DNA of 64,000 bases from Loktanella sp. PT4BL (GTDB lineage: Bacteria > Pseudomonadota > Alphaproteobacteria > Rhodobacterales > Rhodobacteraceae), in assembly GCF_003201935.1 (NCBI RefSeq), contig NZ_QJJL01000002.1, positions 744,001 to 808,000 of the forward strand, given 5' to 3'. The notes below the pieces were generated by a model. The model saw nothing but the letters and a program-made list of their open reading frames with translations, was not told the origin of the DNA and did no database searches. Of this stretch, positions 48,552-58,202 are shown one piece after another; the first letter of the stretch is position 1, and each line of letters starts with the position of its first letter. A program made the translations under genes and the position numbers.

Positions 48552-49453
48552 GATGCGTCCTCCACCATCCAGCGGCACAGTTCAGGGAAGGAAATACCCA
48601 CATGGGCGGCCTGCTCTGGCGTGAGAGACGTGGGCGTCATCCCCGGCTGGGTGTTTGTTTCCAGCAGGATCAGCCCGTCAAGCCCGCGGCTCTCATCCCA
48701 GCGAAAATCGGTCCGGCTGACACCGCGGCAGCCCAAGGCCTGATGCGCACGCAGGGCGTATTCCATGCAGGCATCAAAAATCTCGGCCGGCACTTTGGCC
48801 GGCAATTCGTGCCGTGATCCGCCGGGCGCATATTTGGCGTGATAGTCATACCAGCCGTCGGTGATGATATCGGTGACCGTCAGCGCACGGTCGCCCATCA
48901 CTGTCGTGGTCAATTCACGGCCCGGCGCAAAGGCTTCGACCATGACCTTCTCTGGCATATCATCGGACAGTTGCGGCGGGCCGTTTGCGGCTTCATCCAC
49001 GATGTAGATGCCGACGCTCGACCCCTCGTTATAGGGCTTCACAACATAGGGCGGCGGCATGACATGGGCCGCGCGCACGGCATCGGCGGAGGCTAAGATA
49101 CTCTCAACGACCGGCAAACCTACCTTGCGGTATACGTCCTTCGTGCGCTGCTTATCCAATGTCAGTGCAGAGGCCAGAATACCCGAATGTGTGTATGGAA
49201 TTTTCAGCCATTCCAGAACGCCCTGTATCGCGCCGTCCTCGCCCCAGCGCCCATGGAGCGCATTAAAGACAACATCGGGTGCAATCTCGATCAAACGCGC
49301 AGCGACGTCGGGGCCGGCATCGACCTCGATCACGTCACATTCTGCTTCCCGCAAAGCTGCTGCACATTCACGGCCCGAGCTGAGCGACACTTCGCGTTCA
49401 GCCGATGGGCCACCCATCAGAACAACAACTCTCGGGTTTGTCCTGCTCGACAT
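48539..49453 (-). CDS. ddl: D-alanine--D-alanine ligase
   Basis: 304 residues, ATP-grasp enzyme making D-Ala-D-Ala for MurF. VVVLMGGPSAEREVSLSSG, VFNALHGRWGEDGAIQGVLE, YVVKPYNEGSSVGI, and a C-terminal LLETNTQPGMTPTSL with the Glu and Asn Mg ligands. Length matches the DdlB type. It overlaps the start of ftsQ by 13 bp. It follows murB with an 81 bp gap. Confidence 0.96.
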   Translation of the reverse strand: MSSRTNPRVVVLMGGPSAEREVSLSSGRECAAALREAECDVIEVDAGPDVAARLIEIAPDVVFNALHGRWGEDGAIQGVLEWLKIPYTHSGILASALTLDKQRTKDVYRKVGLPVVESILASADAVRAAHVMPPPYVVKPYNEGSSVGIYIVDEAANGPPQLSDDMPEKVMVEAFAPGRELTTTVMGDRALTVTDIITDGWYDYHAKYAPGGSRHELPAKVPAEIFDACMEYALRAHQALGCRGVSRTDFRWDESRGLDGLILLETNTQPGMTPTSLTPEQAAHVGISFPELCRWMVEDASCDR

Positions 49454-49534
49454 ACCCTACCGCCTTAAACGCAGGCCTTTTGCGACCTGTCATATTGATT
49501 TGATCCTTGCCTCGGATCACGGCCTTTTGGCCAA

Positions 49535-50473
49535 TTATTTTGCGGTGTCTGCGTCCAGACGATCACCGACCCGCATAATTTCCCATTCTAGCTTGATCCC
49601 TTGGGAATCGTAAACCTTTTTCCGCACCAACTCGCCTAAATCCTCAAGGTCAGCGGCGGTCGCATCACCTGCGTTCGTCAGAAAGTTGGAATGCTTTGTA
49701 TTCATCACTGCCCCGCCCAGCTGCGCGCCGCGCATGCCCGCGTTATCAATGACTTTCCAGGCCTTCAGATCATGTACGTCATCAGCCTGCCCTGTTGAGG
49801 AAAAACCGGCTGGATTGCGGAACGTAGACCCCGCTGTACGGTCCTTAGTCGGTTGGGTCTCGTCGCGTTTGGCCAGTTGCTCTGTCATCCGCAGATGCAG
49901 GTCCGCAGGCGCGGCTTTGGGCGGTGCAAGCGTGGCCGAGACGATCACTGCCCCCGCAGGCAGGTCGCTTTGGCGATAGGCAAGTTGCAGCGCATCAACC
50001 GACAGTTCGGTGATTGTCCCGTCACGCAGCACCAGGGTGACCGCGCGCAGCACATCCGCCATATAGCTGCCATAGCAACCGGCATTCATGCGCACCGCCC
50101 CGCCGATTGTGCCGGGGATCGTGCGCAGGAACGTCAGATCAAAACCGGCATCGGCAGCCTTGCGCGCCACATGCGCATCAAGCGCCGCCGCCCCTGCGAT
50201 AACTGCATCGTCACTGACCTCGATCCCGTTAAAGCCACGCCCCATGCGGATCACCACACCACTGATCCCGCCATCGCGGACGATCAGGTTGCTGCCGACG
50301 CCCATCGGGAGCACCGGAACCGCAGGATCAAGAGCCGCCAGAAAATCGGACAGATCCTGCATATCGGCAGGCTGAAACAGCACCTCGGCAGGGCCGCCCA
50401 CGCGCATCCACGTCAAATCGGCCAGCGGGCGATTGGCCGTCAATGTGCCCCGCACTTCAGGGAGTCTGATCAT
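49535..50473 (-). CDS. murB: UDP-N-acetylenolpyruvoylglucosamine reductase MurB
   Basis: 312 residues, FAD enzyme that reduces UDP-GlcNAc-enolpyruvate to UDP-MurNAc with NADPH. FAD-binding segments are [14 protein letters not shown] and [22 protein letters not shown], with LAYRQSDLP and [10 protein letters not shown] containing the catalytic Ser. This is the short type I/II family without the extra E. coli domain. The ATG at 50473 overlaps the end of the small membrane-protein gene by 17 bp, so murB is translated with that gene. Confidence 0.95.
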   Translation of the reverse strand: MIRLPEVRGTLTANRPLADLTWMRVGGPAEVLFQPADMQDLSDFLAALDPAVPVLPMGVGSNLIVRDGGISGVVIRMGRGFNGIEVSDDAVIAGAAALDAHVARKAADAGFDLTFLRTIPGTIGGAVRMNAGCYGSYMADVLRAVTLVLRDGTITELSVDALQLAYRQSDLPAGAVIVSATLAPPKAAPADLHLRMTEQLAKRDETQPTKDRTAGSTFRNPAGFSSTGQADDVHDLKAWKVIDNAGMRGAQLGGAVMNTKHSNFLTNAGDATAADLEDLGELVRKKVYDSQGIKLEWEIMRVGDRLDADTAK

Positions 50474-50756
50474 CCTCTGCTCTCTCTTGCTTTGCCCTTC
50501 CGACCAAGGCACCAACCACGCCGCCAAGCCCCGAAGGTGCGCTGATGCCCATCAGGAGTGCGACATAAAGCAGTCCGTCCCAACTTCCTAGTGCGGCCAT
50601 GCCAGAAAGCATGCCAACCGTGAAAAGTACCCAGACAATCCAGTAGATCTTGATGCCAGTGGTTAGGTGGCGCTTGGCCAACCAGTAGTTGCCAAAGCCT
50701 GTGGCAAGAAAGATGGAAAATGGGATCCCGTAAGCCATGAAATCACCAAAGGTCAT
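50457..50756 (-). CDS. Small membrane protein, paralogue of the next gene
   Basis: 99 residues with three hydrophobic segments: [33 protein letters not shown] and [18 protein letters not shown], then a Gly-zipper-like [14 protein letters not shown]. Its last 50 residues are clearly related to those of the 114-residue protein encoded just upstream (WDxLLYV, SAP, GG-hydrophobic-G-LVG). It overlaps that gene by ATGA and murB by 17 bp. No known family recognised. Its position suggests a link to wall growth, which is unproved. Confidence 0.7.
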   Translation of the reverse strand: MTFGDFMAYGIPFSIFLATGFGNYWLAKRHLTTGIKIYWIVWVLFTVGMLSGMAALGSWDGLLYVALLMGISAPSGLGGVVGALVGRAKQERAEDDQTP

Positions 50757-51097
50757 GCCGATGATCCTTTTTCATCAACACCGCTGGCCAATACGGCAGG
50801 TGTTGCTTCTATTGGCTGAGCCTGATCCGCTCGGCTCCATCCAACAAGGCCGCCAATCAGTCCGCCCACTGCCGCCGGTGCACTGAAAAAGAGCAGCAGA
50901 AGAACGTAAAGAAGCGCATCCCATCCTCCGGTGATGCTTAGCTGATAAAACATGAGCACGGTAAATCCCGCCCAGAAGAAGGTCATCACGGCGAGTGCCA
51001 TCTTGCTTCTGCGCAAACCTGCCACAAGGGTCAGACCCAGCGGAATAAGAAAGCTGCCACACCCGATCCCGATCAATGCAATTTCTTCGCTACCCAT
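50753..51097 (-). CDS. Small membrane protein, paralogue of the 99-residue protein
   Basis: 114 residues with three hydrophobic segments (IALIGIGCGSFLIPLGLTLV, ALAVMTFFWAGFTVLMFY, WDALLYVLLLLFFSAPAAVGG) and a hydrophilic tail. It lies immediately behind a candidate promoter with two palindromic operators (51113-51155). AAGGG stands nine bases before the ATG. It is the first gene of a possible sub-operon running into the 99-residue gene and murB. Family not recognised; a duplication product by its similarity to the next gene. Confidence 0.7.
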   Translation of the reverse strand: MGSEEIALIGIGCGSFLIPLGLTLVAGLRRSKMALAVMTFFWAGFTVLMFYQLSITGGWDALLYVLLLLFFSAPAAVGGLIGGLVGWSRADQAQPIEATPAVLASGVDEKGSSA

Positions 51098-51112
51098 GAT
51101 TCTACCCTTACG

Positions 51113-51125
51113 TGAACAATGTTCA
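51113..51125. promoter_or_regulatory. Palindromic operator-like site, copy 1
   Basis: TGAACA-A-TGTTCA is a perfect 13-base palindrome. It overlaps the downstream side of a candidate -10 (TAAATA, 51132-51127 on the minus strand) 16-28 bp before the start of the 114-residue gene. Confidence 0.55.
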
Positions 51126-51126
51126 A

Positions 51127-51155
51127 TATTTACGCGAATGATGAACGATGTTCAA
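51127..51155 (-). promoter_or_regulatory. Candidate promoter inside the dcw cluster
   Basis: Minus strand TTGAAC (51155-51150) and TAAATA (51132-51127) with a 17-bp spacer. The -35 hexamer is part of the second palindrome (51142-51154), and the first palindrome lies just beyond the -10, so a repressor could block both. Only a motif match. Confidence 0.45.
51142..51154. promoter_or_regulatory. Palindromic operator-like site, copy 2
   Basis: TGAAC-GAT-GTTCA, the same palindrome as copy 1 with one base changed. The two centres are 29 bp apart, near three helical turns. Such short palindromes are typical of TetR-family or similar dimeric regulators. Confidence 0.55.
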
Positions 51156-51203
51156 TAGTTATTTTCAGCGCTTATGGAATTTAAGCGATAGTGCAGCCGC
51201 CCA

Positions 51204-51491
51204 TTATAGCAGACGGTCATCCCGACGACGCAGCAACCATCCCAGAAGTGCCCCGGCCAAAGCGCCCAGAAGCGCAGGCACACAGGCGAGCATCGCAACA
51301 GTCATGGCAAGTACAGGATCAACGCCAAAGGGACGGCCGCTCGCATAAATCGCGATGACCAGCACGGCACCGATGGCCGACGCAATACTGAGTGACAGGC
51401 CGGACCGCCCCGCCCGCATGAACCTTGTCAACGCGGCGAAAGGGATCATCGCGCAGAGCAGCATGCCAAGGAATATCCAAAGATCCGCCAT
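51204..51491 (-). CDS. Small membrane protein, unknown function
   Basis: 95 residues with three hydrophobic segments: LWIFLGMLLCAMIPFAAL, LSIASAIGAVLVIAIYA and VLAMTVAMLACVPALLGALAGALLGWLL. The Gly/Ala-rich last helix ends in a basic tail (RRRDDRLL), recalling the ends of the two paralogues that follow. The TAG stop of the DUF2484 gene directly precedes its ATG. It is a small-membrane-protein gene of the murC-murB interval. Confidence 0.65.
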   Translation of the reverse strand: MADLWIFLGMLLCAMIPFAALTRFMRAGRSGLSLSIASAIGAVLVIAIYASGRPFGVDPVLAMTVAMLACVPALLGALAGALLGWLLRRRDDRLL

Positions 51492-51743
51492 CTATGACCT
51501 CGCGATGTTGTTCTTGATCCAGCGCCACAGATAGTAGACCGGCCAGCGCAGAACGAGGCCGCCAACTGCCAAACCCAGCAACCCCATGAAAATCCCGTGC
51601 TGGATTGTAATCCAAACCAGAAGCGGCGCTCCGATTGCCAGCAGCACATAGGCCCGCCGCCAATGACTGTCGTTTGAAGGGAATGCCGACAAGGCAAAGG
51701 CCAGCACGACCCAAAGCCCGATCAGAATGACCGGGTCTTTCAC
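51492..51743 (-). CDS. DUF2484-like small membrane protein
   Basis: About 83 residues beginning [21 protein letters not shown] at a GTG that overlaps the murC stop (GTGA at 51740-51743). Hydrophobic segments: [34 protein letters not shown] and [23 protein letters not shown]. It matches my memory of DUF2484, which sits beside murC and murB in Rhodobacterales. A longer frame from a TTG at 51776 was rejected. Function is unknown. Confidence 0.7.
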   Translation of the reverse strand: MKDPVILIGLWVVLAFALSAFPSNDSHWRRAYVLLAIGAPLLVWITIQHGIFMGLLGLAVGGLVLRWPVYYLWRWIKNNIARS

Positions 51744-53137
51744 GCGTTCAGGCGGGCCGGCAATGCGTTCGCCCAAGTGCTGATCGTCCCTGCCCCGAGG
51801 CAGACGACCATATCACCCGGACCGGCCTGTTCGCGGACAAGTCGTTCCAGATCGTCTTCGCTTTCCACCACGCGCGCGTGACGGTGACCATGGCGGATCA
51901 GACCGGCGACAAGATCACGGTGGCTCGCACCTTCAATCGGGGCTTCGCCTGCCGAAAAGACCTCGGCGATCCCCACCACATCTGCGTCGTTGAAGCAGGC
52001 ACAGAACTCATCAAAGTGATGCGACAGGCGGGTAAAACGGTGGGGTTGGTGCACAGCAATCACGCGCCCGTCGGTTGCCTGACGCGCCGCTTTCAAAACG
52101 GCGGCGATTTCAACAGGGTGGTGGCCGTAGTCATCAACGATTGTGACGCCGTTCACTTCGCCAACTTTGGTAAAGCGGCGGTTCACGCCCTTGAAACCTT
52201 TCAGCGCCGCGCGAATTTCCTCTTTCTTCATGCCAAGGTGACGGGCGACTGCGACAGCCGACAACGCGTTCGACACATTATGGTCCCCCGGCATCGGCAG
52301 TTCGCAATCCTCAATCAGCGCGCCTTCGGCCTGAAGCGCGATATCAAAATGCGCGACACCTGCTGCATAAGTGAGGTTGATGGCGCGGATATCGGCCTGG
52401 GCATTGAAGCCATAGGTGACCACACGGCGGTCGGTAATTTTGCCCACCAAAGACTGCACATCAGAATCGTCCGTGCAACAGACAGCGAGCCCGTAGAACG
52501 GTATATTCGACACGAAGTCGTAGAAGCCCTTGTGCAACGCCTCTTCCGTTCCCCAATGCTCCATATGTTCAGGATCGATATTGGTCACAATCGCGATGGT
52601 CGCGGGCAAACGGTTGAATGTCCCGTCGCTCTCATCAGCCTCAACCACCATCCACTCGCCCTGCCCCATACGTGCATTCGAGCCATAGGCATGGATAATG
52701 CCGCCATTGATGACTGTCGGATCAATCCCGCCTTCATCCAAAAGTGCCGCAACCATCGTGGTCGTCGTCGTTTTTCCGTGGGTTCCAGCAACCGCGACGT
52801 TGGATTTCAGGCGCATCAATTCGGCAAGCATTTCCGCGCGGCGCACAACAGGCAGCCCTTTGGCGCGGGCCGCATCCAGTTCAGGATTACCCGGTTTGAT
52901 GGCAGAGGAAATGACAACCACCTCCGCGCCTTCAAGATTATCCGCACGCTGACCTTCAAAGATGATCGCACCCAGTGACTTCAGGCGGTCCGTAATCTTC
53001 GATGCCTTCAGATCAGACCCCTGAACCGTATAGCCGTGGTTCAGCAAGACCTCGGCAATGCCGGACATCCCGATCCCGCCAATGCCCACAAAATGGATCG
53101 GGCCCACATCAAGTGGCAGTTTGGTTGCAGCGCTCAT
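51740..53137 (-). CDS. murC: UDP-N-acetylmuramate--L-alanine ligase MurC
   Basis: 465 residues. It starts [32 protein letters not shown]. The ATP loop is [16 protein letters not shown]; later come [30 protein letters not shown] and HQPHRFTRL. It adds L-Ala to UDP-MurNAc, the first amino acid of the stem. A second possible start at 53155 (MDGNPVM) overlaps the murG stop as TAATG; I chose 53137 because it fits the family start, but coupling would favour 53155. GTGA links it to the next gene. Confidence 0.94.
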   Translation of the reverse strand: MSAATKLPLDVGPIHFVGIGGIGMSGIAEVLLNHGYTVQGSDLKASKITDRLKSLGAIIFEGQRADNLEGAEVVVISSAIKPGNPELDAARAKGLPVVRRAEMLAELMRLKSNVAVAGTHGKTTTTTMVAALLDEGGIDPTVINGGIIHAYGSNARMGQGEWMVVEADESDGTFNRLPATIAIVTNIDPEHMEHWGTEEALHKGFYDFVSNIPFYGLAVCCTDDSDVQSLVGKITDRRVVTYGFNAQADIRAINLTYAAGVAHFDIALQAEGALIEDCELPMPGDHNVSNALSAVAVARHLGMKKEEIRAALKGFKGVNRRFTKVGEVNGVTIVDDYGHHPVEIAAVLKAARQATDGRVIAVHQPHRFTRLSHHFDEFCACFNDADVVGIAEVFSAGEAPIEGASHRDLVAGLIRHGHRHARVVESEDDLERLVREQAGPGDMVVCLGAGTISTWANALPARLNA

Positions 53138-53154
53138 CACAGGGTTCCCATCCA

Positions 53155-54249
53155 TTATTTCTTTCCCGCCTCTGCCAGATTTTCAACCAATTGTACAAGC
53201 CGCGTCGTGGCGTCCGGCACACCACAGGCCAGTGCTTTTTGGGCCATTTGCAGCATGCCCTTCTCATCGGACAGCAGCTCGGTCAGCTTGGCCGTCAAAG
53301 CCGCCACCTCGAATTCCGCCTCAGGCATCAGCACCGCCGCCCCCGCCTCGACAAGCTGGCGCGCATTTGCGGTCTGCTCATCACGGATTGCACCGGCATA
53401 GGGCACCCAGATCGCGGGGCGGCCAATGATGCTGACATCCGCAACGGTTGAAGCCCCCGAACGGGAAATCACCAGTTGTGCATCCGCCATCCGGCGCGGC
53501 ACGTCATCAAAAAAGGTCTGGACCTGCGCCGAAATCAACTCGGCCTCGTAATAGGCAGAGACGCGGTCAAGATCCTCAGGGCGTGCCTGATGGCTGACCC
53601 GGATATTACGGCGGATGTGTTCCGGCAAGGCTGCGATTGCGGGAGGCACGATATCTGACATGATCCGCGCACCCTGCGACCCCCCCATGACGAGGATCGA
53701 CATGGGGTAATCACCCGGCGGAATATAGGGCGAACCGGCATGTTCCAAAATCGCCGCCCGCACAGGATTTCCGGTATGCACACCCTCCACCGCACCCGGC
53801 AACTCAGTAGGCCATGTGCCACAGGCGATCTGGTTCACCCGCTTGGCAAAAAGCTGGTTCACGCGCCCAAGCACGCCATTTTGTTCGTGGATCATGCGCG
53901 GGACACGCAGCACCCATGCGGCAGTCATGGCCGGGATCGCAGGGTAACCGCCAAAGCCCACAACAACCGCGGGTCGATCACGCAACATCCGCCACTTGGC
54001 AGCAGCAATGCCTGCTATAATCCGGAACGGCACCACCAGCTTTTGCACGATGCCCCCCCGTGCAAAGGTCGCACTGCCGACGACATTGACCTTGACCGCA
54101 TCAGGGAAACCACCCGTGTACCGCGCCCCGCGCGCATCCGTCGAAAGATGCACACGCCAGCCCTTCTCGAGCATTGCCTCGGCCAGGGCCTGTGCCGGAA
54201 ACATATGCCCGCCCGTGCCACCAGCGGCAATGATCAGCAGCGGCGCCAT
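53155..54249 (-). CDS. murG: Lipid II synthase MurG
   Basis: 364 residues, glycosyltransferase that adds GlcNAc to lipid I at the inner face of the membrane. It starts [26 protein letters not shown], the N-terminal G-loop; a second loop is [16 protein letters not shown] with [13 protein letters not shown]; the donor site is [15 protein letters not shown] and [25 protein letters not shown]. The ATG at 54249 overlaps the ftsW stop (TGATG) and defines the start; a 68-codon longer frame is spurious. Confidence 0.95.
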   Translation of the reverse strand: MAPLLIIAAGGTGGHMFPAQALAEAMLEKGWRVHLSTDARGARYTGGFPDAVKVNVVGSATFARGGIVQKLVVPFRIIAGIAAAKWRMLRDRPAVVVGFGGYPAIPAMTAAWVLRVPRMIHEQNGVLGRVNQLFAKRVNQIACGTWPTELPGAVEGVHTGNPVRAAILEHAGSPYIPPGDYPMSILVMGGSQGARIMSDIVPPAIAALPEHIRRNIRVSHQARPEDLDRVSAYYEAELISAQVQTFFDDVPRRMADAQLVISRSGASTVADVSIIGRPAIWVPYAGAIRDEQTANARQLVEAGAAVLMPEAEFEVAALTAKLTELLSDEKGMLQMAQKALACGVPDATTRLVQLVENLAEAGKK

Positions 54250-55418
54250 CAGCGGTTTGCCCTGCGCATCAGGATATCGGCCATTTCGCCTTGCGGCCGG
54301 CTGCGCGTGAACGCCAAAAGCATCCCGACAGCAATTCCGCCCGCGATCAGCGAGGAGCCGCCATAGGACACGAAAGGCAGGGTCATGCCCTTGGCAGGCA
54401 ACAAGCGCACAGCAACGCCCATGTTGATCATCGCCTGCACCCCGAAGATGCAAACCAGCCCCGTGCCCGCAAGACGGATAAAGACATCGCGCTCCTTCAT
54501 CAGCCGCAGCAGAGAGCGCACCACAATCACGGCGTAAAGCGCAATAATCACCAAAACGCAGATCAGCCCGTATTCTTCAGCAGCGACCGCAATAATGAAA
54601 TCGGTATGCGCGTCAGGCAGCGACCATTTCACTTGCCCCTCGCCGACACCGACGCCGAAAAATCCGCCCTCACGGATCGCATTTGTCGCATAACCCAACT
54701 GCGTATTTGGGTCGAGGTCAGGCGATAGAAAGCCGTCGATACGGCGGGCAAAGTGCTCGGAATAACTATAGGCGATGGTTCCGCCAAAGACGACGAGACC
54801 AGCCAGAACAATCAGCAATAGCATTGGCGCACCGGCCACGAAATACATCACACCCCAGGCAAAGAGGATCAGTGCGGCTTGCCCGAAATCCGGCTGCAGC
54901 GCCAGCATCAGAACGATCATGATCGTCAGCACAAAGGAATAAGCCTTGCCTGGCGGTCCGCCCAATTGCTGGGACGCCGCCAAAAGCCACGCCGCCATCA
55001 CCACAAAACCGGGTTTGAGAAACTCGGACGGCTGCACCGAGGCAAAGCCCAGTGAATACCAGCGGGTTGCCCCCTTGCCGAAATCGGTACCGAAGACCGG
55101 CAAAAAGGCCAAAGCCACAAAGGCGCACAGGAACCCCAAGACCGCCAGACGCCGCACCAGTGTCGGCGACATCATCGAGACGACAAACATCACGATCATT
55201 GCCATACCGCCAAAAATCGCCTGTCGGGTGACGTAGTGAAACGGCTCCAGCCCGTTTCGGGCAGCCAGAGGCGGCGACGAGGCCAGGCCCAGTAACAACC
55301 CGATCCCGAAAAGGATCAGGATGCAGGACATTGTCCATTTATCAATTGTCCGCCACCATCGGGGCAGAACCGGGTCGCCGGACTGCACCGGGACCGTCCC
55401 ATAGACCATTTCCGTCAT
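54249..55418 (-). CDS. ftsW: Septal peptidoglycan polymerase FtsW
   Basis: 389 residues, SEDS family with about ten transmembrane segments. [31 protein letters not shown] (pieces) holds the catalytic Asp region, and the C-terminal [20 protein letters not shown] is the family end. It polymerises lipid II together with FtsI. It is the first gene of the ftsW-murG-murC half of the cluster and lies next to the divergent BaiN-type gene at 55605. Confidence 0.96.
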   Translation of the reverse strand: MTEMVYGTVPVQSGDPVLPRWWRTIDKWTMSCILILFGIGLLLGLASSPPLAARNGLEPFHYVTRQAIFGGMAMIVMFVVSMMSPTLVRRLAVLGFLCAFVALAFLPVFGTDFGKGATRWYSLGFASVQPSEFLKPGFVVMAAWLLAASQQLGGPPGKAYSFVLTIMIVLMLALQPDFGQAALILFAWGVMYFVAGAPMLLLIVLAGLVVFGGTIAYSYSEHFARRIDGFLSPDLDPNTQLGYATNAIREGGFFGVGVGEGQVKWSLPDAHTDFIIAVAAEEYGLICVLVIIALYAVIVVRSLLRLMKERDVFIRLAGTGLVCIFGVQAMINMGVAVRLLPAKGMTLPFVSYGGSSLIAGGIAVGMLLAFTRSRPQGEMADILMRRANR

Positions 55419-55604
55419 GGATCACCGCTCACTTGCCTATATCGCCCGTTTGCCGGGTCTGCTGGTACCTTAACCGTCAATTGACCACGATTCCACTGAA
55501 AAACCGCCCCCTGCCACTTTCCATGTCCGATCAAACTTTCGCCGGAGGCATGATCAAATTTTCTGAATTTGATCTCCCGCGGCGCTTGCGCCATATGGGC
55601 CGCT

Positions 55605-56783
55605 ATGAAGGTAGAAACTCTGATCATCGGCGCAGGTGCCGCAGGCATGATGTGCGCGGCCCACGCAGGGCCCGGCGTGCTCGTTGTCGATCATGCCAAA
55701 GCGGCCGGTGAAAAGATCCGGATCTCGGGCGGCGGACGGTGCAATTTCACAAACCTCTACGCCAGCCCGCAGAACTTCATCAGTCAGAACAGACACTTCT
55801 GCAAATCTGCCCTCGGGCGCTATACGCAGTGGGATTTCATTGCGCTGGTCGATCAGTACCGGATCGCATGGCATGAAAAAACGCTTGGGCAGCTTTTCTG
55901 CGACAACAGTGCCAAAGACATTATCGCAATGCTGCGCGCCGAAATGGACAAGGCGGGTGCGCAGCTTTGGCTGCAAACCGCTGTGAGCGAGATCAGCCAC
56001 GACGGCAGTGGCTTTCGCGCGACCCTGACCCGTGAGGGAAGCGATCAAACGGTAACCGCACGCAATCTGGTCGTGGCGTGTGGCGGCAAATCCATCCCGA
56101 AAATGGGTGCGACGGGGCTGGGCTACCAGATCGCGACACAGTTCGGCCTGCCCGTGATCGACCCGCGTCCGGGGCTGGTGCCGCTGACCTTCTCGGATGA
56201 AAGATTTAAACCGCTTGCAGGTGTCGCAACCCATGCGCGCGTATCGGCCAATGACGCCAGCTTTGACGAAGCGATCCTCTTCACCCACCGCGGCCTTTCT
56301 GGGCCTGCGGTATTGCAAGCCTCATCATATTGGCACGAGGGCGAGACGATCAGCGTGAACCTGATCCCCAAAGGCGATCTTCTGGCAGGTCTGCAAAGCC
56401 ATCGCCAAAGCGACGGGCGCAAAGCGCTGACCACTGTACTGGCGCAACACCTGCCTGCCCGACTTGTGGATCACCTCAAGGCAGAGTTGCCGCTTGAAGG
56501 AAATATCGCCGATCAAAGTGATGCAAAGCTGACGGCACTTTGCGAGAGACTGGCCGACTGGACCCTGACGCCTGCCGGATCAGAGGGCTACCGCACGGCA
56601 GAAGTGACCTTGGGCGGCGTTGATACCGGCGCGCTGTCTTCCAAAACCATGGCCGCAAAATCAGTGCCGGGACTTTATTTTATAGGTGAATGCGTGGATG
56701 TCACCGGCTGGCTGGGCGGCTATAATTTCCAGTGGGCATGGTCCTCGGGGTGGGCGGCAGGGCAAGCCATTGCCAACCAGTAA
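55605..56783 (+). CDS. BaiN/HI0933-family NAD(P)/FAD-dependent oxidoreductase
   Basis: 392 residues. FAD-binding start KVETLIIGAGAAGMMCAAHAG, then EKIRISGGGRCNFTN; LVVACGGKSIPKMGATGLGYQIA holds the second nucleotide-binding segment; the end GLYFIGECVDVTGWLGGYNFQWAWSSGW is the family signature (TIGR00275 type). Members act in bile-acid reduction in gut bacteria, and the usual bacterial role is unknown. The ATG at 55605 was chosen over an upstream frame for the Rossmann start. It is inserted on the opposite strand between murD and ftsW. Confidence 0.9.
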   Translation: MKVETLIIGAGAAGMMCAAHAGPGVLVVDHAKAAGEKIRISGGGRCNFTNLYASPQNFISQNRHFCKSALGRYTQWDFIALVDQYRIAWHEKTLGQLFCDNSAKDIIAMLRAEMDKAGAQLWLQTAVSEISHDGSGFRATLTREGSDQTVTARNLVVACGGKSIPKMGATGLGYQIATQFGLPVIDPRPGLVPLTFSDERFKPLAGVATHARVSANDASFDEAILFTHRGLSGPAVLQASSYWHEGETISVNLIPKGDLLAGLQSHRQSDGRKALTTVLAQHLPARLVDHLKAELPLEGNIADQSDAKLTALCERLADWTLTPAGSEGYRTAEVTLGGVDTGALSSKTMAAKSVPGLYFIGECVDVTGWLGGYNFQWAWSSGWAAGQAIANQ

Positions 56784-56804
56784 GGTGGATTTCAATCCAC
56801 CTTA
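56781..56804. terminator. Perfect palindrome carrying both convergent stop codons
   Basis: Ten bases (56781-56790, TAAGGTGGAT) and their reverse complement (56795-56804) flank a four-base loop. The BaiN-type gene's TAA is the first three bases and the murD TAA is the last three read on the minus strand. Likely a bidirectional terminator. Confidence 0.7.
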
Positions 56805-58202
56805 CCCCACCGCTTCTGTCACACAGCGGATGAAATCCTCGCCGCGCCGCTCAAAACTGTCGTACTGATCAAACGATGCCGCCGCAGGCGCCAAGAGTAC
56901 GACTTCTCCGGCCTCTGCATCAGCCGCTGCCTGCGCCACCGCCGTGGCCATCGTGCCGCAAACCTCCACATCCGCACCAGTCAGCTGGCGGGCAAAACTC
57001 TCGGCCTCGCGCCCGATGACATAGGCTTTGCTGACGTGGTCCAGATACGGCAGTAGACCGTCAAGCCCGCCCTCTTTCTGTAAACCACCGCAAATCCAGC
57101 GGATCTTCGGGAAAGCTGCCAGCGCCTTGGCTGCACTGTCCACGTTCGTCGCTTTGCTGTCATTTACAAAGGTGACGCCATCCTTCACCGCAACCACCTG
57201 ACTGCGATGCGGCAATCCGGGATAGCTTTGCATCGCAGCTTCGATCCCCTTGGGCCCCAACCCCAAAGTCCGGCACGCCGCATAGGCCGCACAGGCATTT
57301 TGATGGTTATGCGCGCCCGGCAATCCGGCAATCGCGCGCAAATCAATCGACCCGATCTGCCGCCCTTTGCGGTGCTCGGCCAAAAACCCCTTCCGCGCAA
57401 AAACGTTCCACCCCTCACCTGTCAGCTTCTGGCCCGAGGAAATCCGGATCACGCGGTCATCCCCCGGCCCTTCGCTCAGTTGATTGGCCATGTAGCGCCC
57501 TTCGACCTCATCCACACCGATGATCGCACGATCCGGCCCGCCTTCTGCAAAAAGGCGGCGTTTGGCGGCGAAATAGCCGCCCGGTCCGGCATGGCGGTCC
57601 AGATGATCGGGGCTGAGGTTCGTGAACACCGCCACATCCGGCGTCAGGCTGCGCGCGAGATCGGTCTGGTATGAGGAGAGTTCCAGCACCACCACTTCGC
57701 CATCATGGGCAGGTTCAATATCCAGAACGCCGCGTCCGATATTGCCTGCGAGTTGCGCAGGACGGCCGTTCTCGACCAAGATATGATGGATCAATGCCGA
57801 AGTCGTTGATTTCCCGTTCGACCCCGTCACGGCAATCACGCGCGGCATCGTGTCGAAGTCTTCCCATTCTGCGGTCGCAAAGGACCGAAAGAACAAACCG
57901 ATATCGTTATCCACCGGCACTTCTGCGTCCCATGCCGCCGCGATCACCGGGTTTGGCGTGGGGTAAAGATGCGGAATACCGGGGCTGACAACCAGCAAAG
58001 ACACGCCTTCAAACGCACGTGGCTTGGTCAGGTCACGCAGATCAAAACCAGCTTGCTCAGCCGCATCGCGAGCTACTGCGCTGTCATCCCAGACAACCGG
58101 ATGCGCGCCGCCTTCCTGCAATGCCGCGGCGGTCGCGCGCCCGGACCGCCCCAGACCCAGAACAGCCACAGTCTGGCCCGCATATCCCTGAACCGGTATC
58201 AT
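56802..58202 (-). CDS. murD: UDP-N-acetylmuramoyl-L-alanine--D-glutamate ligase MurD
   Basis: 466 residues. N-terminal Rossmann start [21 protein letters not shown] loop [48 protein letters not shown], and FVNDSKATN followed by [12 protein letters not shown]. Adds D-Glu to UDP-MurNAc-L-Ala. The ATG at 58202 overlaps the mraY stop (TAATG). It ends against the convergent flavoprotein gene, whose palindrome carries its stop codon. Confidence 0.96.
   Translation of the reverse strand: MIPVQGYAGQTVAVLGLGRSGRATAAALQEGGAHPVVWDDSAVARDAAEQAGFDLRDLTKPRAFEGVSLLVVSPGIPHLYPTPNPVIAAAWDAEVPVDNDIGLFFRSFATAEWEDFDTMPRVIAVTGSNGKSTTSALIHHILVENGRPAQLAGNIGRGVLDIEPAHDGEVVVLELSSYQTDLARSLTPDVAVFTNLSPDHLDRHAGPGGYFAAKRRLFAEGGPDRAIIGVDEVEGRYMANQLSEGPGDDRVIRISSGQKLTGEGWNVFARKGFLAEHRKGRQIGSIDLRAIAGLPGAHNHQNACAAYAACRTLGLGPKGIEAAMQSYPGLPHRSQVVAVKDGVTFVNDSKATNVDSAAKALAAFPKIRWICGGLQKEGGLDGLLPYLDHVSKAYVIGREAESFARQLTGADVEVCGTMATAVAQAAADAEAGEVVLLAPAAASFDQYDSFERRGEDFIRCVTEAVG

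Noticed and set aside
51104-51125. Alternative -35/-10 pair (TTGAAC then TAGAAT) closer to the 114-residue gene
   Set aside because: Transcription would begin at or after the start codon, so the upstream pair was preferred.
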